From Pseudarthrobacter sp. NamE2 (lineage in GTDB: Bacteria > Actinomycetota > Actinomycetes > Actinomycetales > Micrococcaceae): a stretch of 64,000 nt of DNA. Below are positions 61,337-64,000 of the stretch, in pieces; positions within the stretch are counted from its first letter, which is position 1; the number at the start of each line of letters is the position of its first letter. A program made the position numbers and the translations under genes. Under the pieces are notes generated by a model. That model ran no database searches. It saw only the letters and a list, made by a program, of their open reading frames with translations, and was not told the DNA's origin. Location: NCBI RefSeq assembly GCF_005796205.1, contig NZ_VAHN01000006.1:62001-126000 (forward strand). The letters are read 5' to 3'.

Positions 61337-62344
61337 ATGGCTGACTCACAAGGCTTACCCTCGATCTACGACGTCGCCCGCGTCGCCGGGGTGTCGGCAT
61401 CTACCGTTTCGCGTGCCTTCGCCCGCCCGGGACGGGTCAGCCACCACACGGCACAGAAAATCTTCGCTGCCGCGATCGAGGTGGGCTACCGCTCGGCCCA
61501 CGTGGCCGGAATCCAGCATCCCGGCGGGCAGCGCTCCTCGATGATCGCCCTGGTCATCGCGGACATCCGGAACCCTGTGTACGCGGAGATGGTGCGTGGG
61601 GCTGAAGCCGCGGCGGCAGAAGCGGGTTACACCATGCTGCTCGCCCACACACAGGAGTCCGAACGGAAGGAACGTGAAGCGCTCGAACGCGCTCTGCCCT
61701 CCGTAGACGGTATCGTCCTGTCCAGCTCGCGTATGTCCGACTCGGCAATCCGCATGATGGCCAAGCAGAAACCACTCATCGTCATGAACCGCGCTGTCAA
61801 GGACGTCGCCAGTGTGGTTACCGATAATCCCCGCGGCATCCGGCGTGCAGCCGAACACCTTGGGGAAATGGGACACCGCAGCATCACCTACCTGGCTGGG
61901 CCTGAGGCTTCCTGGGCCGATGGCATGCGGTGGCGTTCTCTACGCGAAGCTGCCATGGAACTGGAGCTCTCAGTTCGCCGGACCGCGTCGCATTTGCCGA
62001 CGATTCAAGGCGGTGAGGAAGTCGCCGCCGAGTGGCTGCGCCACCGCACGCCCGGTGTCATCGCCTACAACGACCAAATGGCCATCGGCTTTATTCGTGC
62101 CCTGCAGCAGAGAGGCTTATCGGTTCCCGGCGACGCCAGCGTGGTAGGGCACGACAACAGCTACGGGGCCGCGCTCATCACTCCCTCTCTGACCACGATC
62201 GAGGCCCCCCTGTACTCCCTCGGTGCTACTGCAGTGAACAACCTGCTGGCCTTCGCTGCGGGCGCCCGTTCCCGATCCAACCAGCCGGTGGTTCTTCCTA
62301 CACGGCTTGTTGTCCGCGACTCCACCAGGCCGGCGACCAGCTGA
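61337..62344 (+). CDS. LacI-family transcriptional regulator
   Basis: A 335-residue protein. The HTH SIYDVARVAGVSASTVSRAF plus the hinge helix (PGRVSHHTAQKIFAAAIEVG) precede a periplasmic-binding-protein-like effector domain (VIADIRNPVYAEMVRGAEAA, GVIAYNDQMAIGFIRALQ). GGAGGTAATC precedes the ATG at 61337. It is divergent from the TRAP operon and upstream of uxaC, and is likely to bind the TTGCCA sites with a uronate-derived effector. Confidence 0.92.
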   Translation: MADSQGLPSIYDVARVAGVSASTVSRAFARPGRVSHHTAQKIFAAAIEVGYRSAHVAGIQHPGGQRSSMIALVIADIRNPVYAEMVRGAEAAAAEAGYTMLLAHTQESERKEREALERALPSVDGIVLSSSRMSDSAIRMMAKQKPLIVMNRAVKDVASVVTDNPRGIRRAAEHLGEMGHRSITYLAGPEASWADGMRWRSLREAAMELELSVRRTASHLPTIQGGEEVAAEWLRHRTPGVIAYNDQMAIGFIRALQQRGLSVPGDASVVGHDNSYGAALITPSLTTIEAPLYSLGATAVNNLLAFAAGARSRSNQPVVLPTRLVVRDSTRPATS

Positions 62345-62355
62345 CCCTCGCCTTG

Positions 62356-62372
62356 TTGCCAACAAATGGCAA
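62356..62372. promoter_or_regulatory. Candidate LacI operator (uxaC)
   Basis: TTGCCAACAAATGGCAA, a perfect TTGCCA-N5-TGGCAA palindrome, between the lacI-like stop codon and uxaC. Confidence 0.65.
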
Positions 62373-62413
62373 CTCGTTGACGCAAATCGTTCCCCTTGGC
62401 AACGATTGGGCGC

Positions 62414-63829
62414 ATGCCCTCTTCAATTTCTTCCCTCGCAGCAGAGCCTGACCGGCTCCTGCCTGCGGAGCCCGGTGTGCGGGCGATAGCCCGGAACCTA
62501 TTGGCCCGCGTGGAGTCACTGCCCATCATCTCCCCGCATGGCCACGTCGACGCTGCTGTATTGGCCCAGGATGAACCATTCCCCGATCCGGCGACGCTGC
62601 TGGTTACCCCGGACCACTATGTCGTCCGTCTGATCCACGCCAGCGGAGTTCCGCTCGACCGACTCAACCAAGGCCCGATTGCCAACACCGACCCCCGCAC
62701 TGTGTGGCGCGAATTCTGCAAGGCCTGGCCGCTGTTCGATGGCACCGCATCCGGCTACTGGATCCGTTCGGAATTCGAGCACGTCTTCAAACTGGACCAG
62801 GAGATCTCAGAGGGCACTGCCGACAGCACCTTCGACGCGCTCCAGGCCCGCCTGAACGAGCCGGCATTCCGTCCGCGCCAGCTCTTCCATGACTTCAAGA
62901 TCGAGGTGCTCGCGACCACCGATGACCCGCTTGACGACCTGCAGCACCACGCTGCCATCGCCGCTGATCCCACCTTCCGCGGCAAGGTGTTGCCCACCTT
63001 CCGCCCGGACGCGTACATCAATATCGCCCACCCTAACTGGGTGGAAAACGTCGACCGGCTGATCGGCCTCGCGGGCGATGGCGCGGCGGGCTACGCCGGA
63101 TACATCCGGGCGATGGAGAACCGGCGGCACTACTTCGTGGAGCACGGTGCCGTGTCAGCAGACCACGGCGTACGCACGCCGCTGACCCTCAAACTGGGAC
63201 GGTCTGATGCAGAGAGGCTCTTCACGCGTGCGCGGTGCGGTGAATGGACAGGCGAGGACCGCGACGTGTTCGAAGCCCACATGATGTACGAGATGGCGCG
63301 CATGTCCGTCCAGGACGGCCTCGTCATGACAATCCACCCGGGCTCCTATCGCAATCACCACCTGCCGAGCTTTGAGAAGTTCGGCAGCGACACCGGCCAT
63401 GACATCCCGATTCCGGTGAGCTACACCGAAGCCATCCGCCCGCTGCTGCAGGACTTCGGAACCACACCCGACTTCCACCTGGTGCTGTTCACCCTGGACG
63501 AGACCGTCTTTTCCCGCGAACTGGCCCCGCTGGCCGGATTCTACCCTTCCGTCTACATCGGAGCGCCCTGGTGGTTCCTTGATGCCCCGGACGCAATGCT
63601 GCGCTTCAGATCCGCCATCACAGAAACCGCCGGGTTCTCCCGGTCCTCCGGCTTCATCGACGACACCAGGGCCTTCTGCTCCATCCCTGCCCGCCATGAC
63701 GCCTCGCGCCGAATTGAAGCCTCCTTCCTCGCACGGCTTGTGGCCGAGCACCGCATCACGCCGGCACGCGCCGAAGAGCTGATCGTGGACTTGGTGGACC
63801 GTGCACCACGAAGGGTCTTCAAGTTGTGA
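62414..63829 (+). CDS. uxaC: Glucuronate/galacturonate isomerase
   Basis: A 471-residue protein of the amidohydrolase-like uronate isomerase family. LPIISPHGHVD (metal histidines), PHGH with YVVRLIHASGVPLDRL, WREFCKAWPLFDGTASGYWI, the QDGLVMTIHPGSYRNHH segment and GAPWWFLDAP are characteristic. It converts D-glucuronate to D-fructuronate or D-galacturonate to D-tagaturonate. The ATG at 62414 has only a weak ribosome site; a TTG 18 bases upstream is possible. The reductase gene that follows overlaps by GTGA. Confidence 0.93.
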   Translation: MPSSISSLAAEPDRLLPAEPGVRAIARNLLARVESLPIISPHGHVDAAVLAQDEPFPDPATLLVTPDHYVVRLIHASGVPLDRLNQGPIANTDPRTVWREFCKAWPLFDGTASGYWIRSEFEHVFKLDQEISEGTADSTFDALQARLNEPAFRPRQLFHDFKIEVLATTDDPLDDLQHHAAIAADPTFRGKVLPTFRPDAYINIAHPNWVENVDRLIGLAGDGAAGYAGYIRAMENRRHYFVEHGAVSADHGVRTPLTLKLGRSDAERLFTRARCGEWTGEDRDVFEAHMMYEMARMSVQDGLVMTIHPGSYRNHHLPSFEKFGSDTGHDIPIPVSYTEAIRPLLQDFGTTPDFHLVLFTLDETVFSRELAPLAGFYPSVYIGAPWWFLDAPDAMLRFRSAITETAGFSRSSGFIDDTRAFCSIPARHDASRRIEASFLARLVAEHRITPARAEELIVDLVDRAPRRVFKL

Positions 63830-64000
63830 GTACCCGGAACAAGCTAAGGTCGCTCAACCGCACCAACGTAGCCGCCCCCGCTGCACCCGTGCGGATTGTG
63901 CACATGGGACTCGGTGCGTTCCACCGCTCCCACCAGGCCTGGTATACAGAACAAGTCGACGCGGACCACCAGTGGGGCATCGCGGCGTTCACGGGCCGAA
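63826..64000 (+). CDS. Mannitol dehydrogenase family oxidoreductase (5' part; probable fructuronate/tagaturonate reductase)
   Basis: Only 58 codons lie in the window. The GTG start overlaps the uxaC stop (GTGA). The N-terminus reads VRIVHMGLGAFHRSHQAWYT, the nucleotide-binding start of the polyol/mannitol dehydrogenase family. Directly after uxaC, reduction of fructuronate or tagaturonate to an aldonate is the expected step. Confidence 0.85.
   Translation, partial: MSTRNKLRSLNRTNVAAPAAPVRIVHMGLGAFHRSHQAWYTEQVDADHQWGIAAFTGR

Overview
The window looks like a piece of chromosome from a high-GC soil actinomycete of the Micrococcaceae, most likely Arthrobacter or a close relative. This rests on codon use (strong G/C at third positions, frequent GTG and TTG starts behind GGAGG-type ribosome sites) and on gene content: sugar-acid, pectin, C-glycoside and acyl-CoA catabolism arranged in separately regulated clusters. 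There are no rRNA or tRNA genes, no CRISPR array and no origin.

Layout. (1) 1-8.2 kb: a sugar-acid cluster under an IclR-type regulator, with a FAH-family hydrolase, sugar-porter MFS, SDR dehydrogenase, aldose-epimerase-like protein, a 50-codon coupled ORF with a CxxxCxxC motif, a double-hotdog thioesterase and an enolase-superfamily dehydratase. Near-identical 15-bp palindromes sit before iclR, the MFS gene, the SDR gene and the enolase gene. (2) 9-17.6 kb: a ROK repressor followed by a C-glycoside degradation cluster (pyranose-oxidase-like flavoenzyme, GPH symporter, C-deglycosidase beta and alpha subunits, Gfo/Idh/MocA oxidoreductase, TIM-barrel isomerase). Two matching palindromes mark its two promoters. 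(3) 17.9-26 kb: a broken serine recombinase, then secreted rhamnogalacturonan enzymes: a 1464-residue CE12 esterase/PL11 lyase fusion and two further CE12-like esterases. (4) 26-36 kb: an accessory region with an IS1595-like remnant, an M23 peptidase, a pRiA4b ORF-3 protein, two coupled unknown genes, a PIN-like protein, an AIPR (abortive infection) protein and an intact serine recombinase. Four copies of a roughly 26-bp sequence are scattered through it. (5) 36-54.4 kb: an acyl-CoA catabolic region (MHS transporter, two MaoC hydratases, acyl-CoA dehydrogenase, CitE-type lyase, biotin-dependent acyl-CoA carboxylase alpha and beta, CoA ligases of which one is frameshifted, FAH, OYE, SDR, MBL, EthD and cupin proteins, two paralogous TetR regulators). 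ACGAAC-type palindromes precede six transcription units. Its core recalls the actinobacterial leucine/isovalerate gene set (M. tuberculosis Rv2498c-Rv2506). (6) 55-64 kb: a uronate cluster: secreted GH3, TRAP transporter, LacI regulator, uronate isomerase uxaC and the start of a mannitol-dehydrogenase-family reductase, tied together by TTGCCA-type sites.

Together the genes describe a plant-debris degrader: rhamnogalacturonan is deacetylated and cleaved outside the cell, uronates enter by the TRAP system and are isomerised and reduced, and plant C-glycosides are oxidised and split inside the cell. The 26-36 kb block is the clearest horizontally acquired part and contains the least-understood genes.
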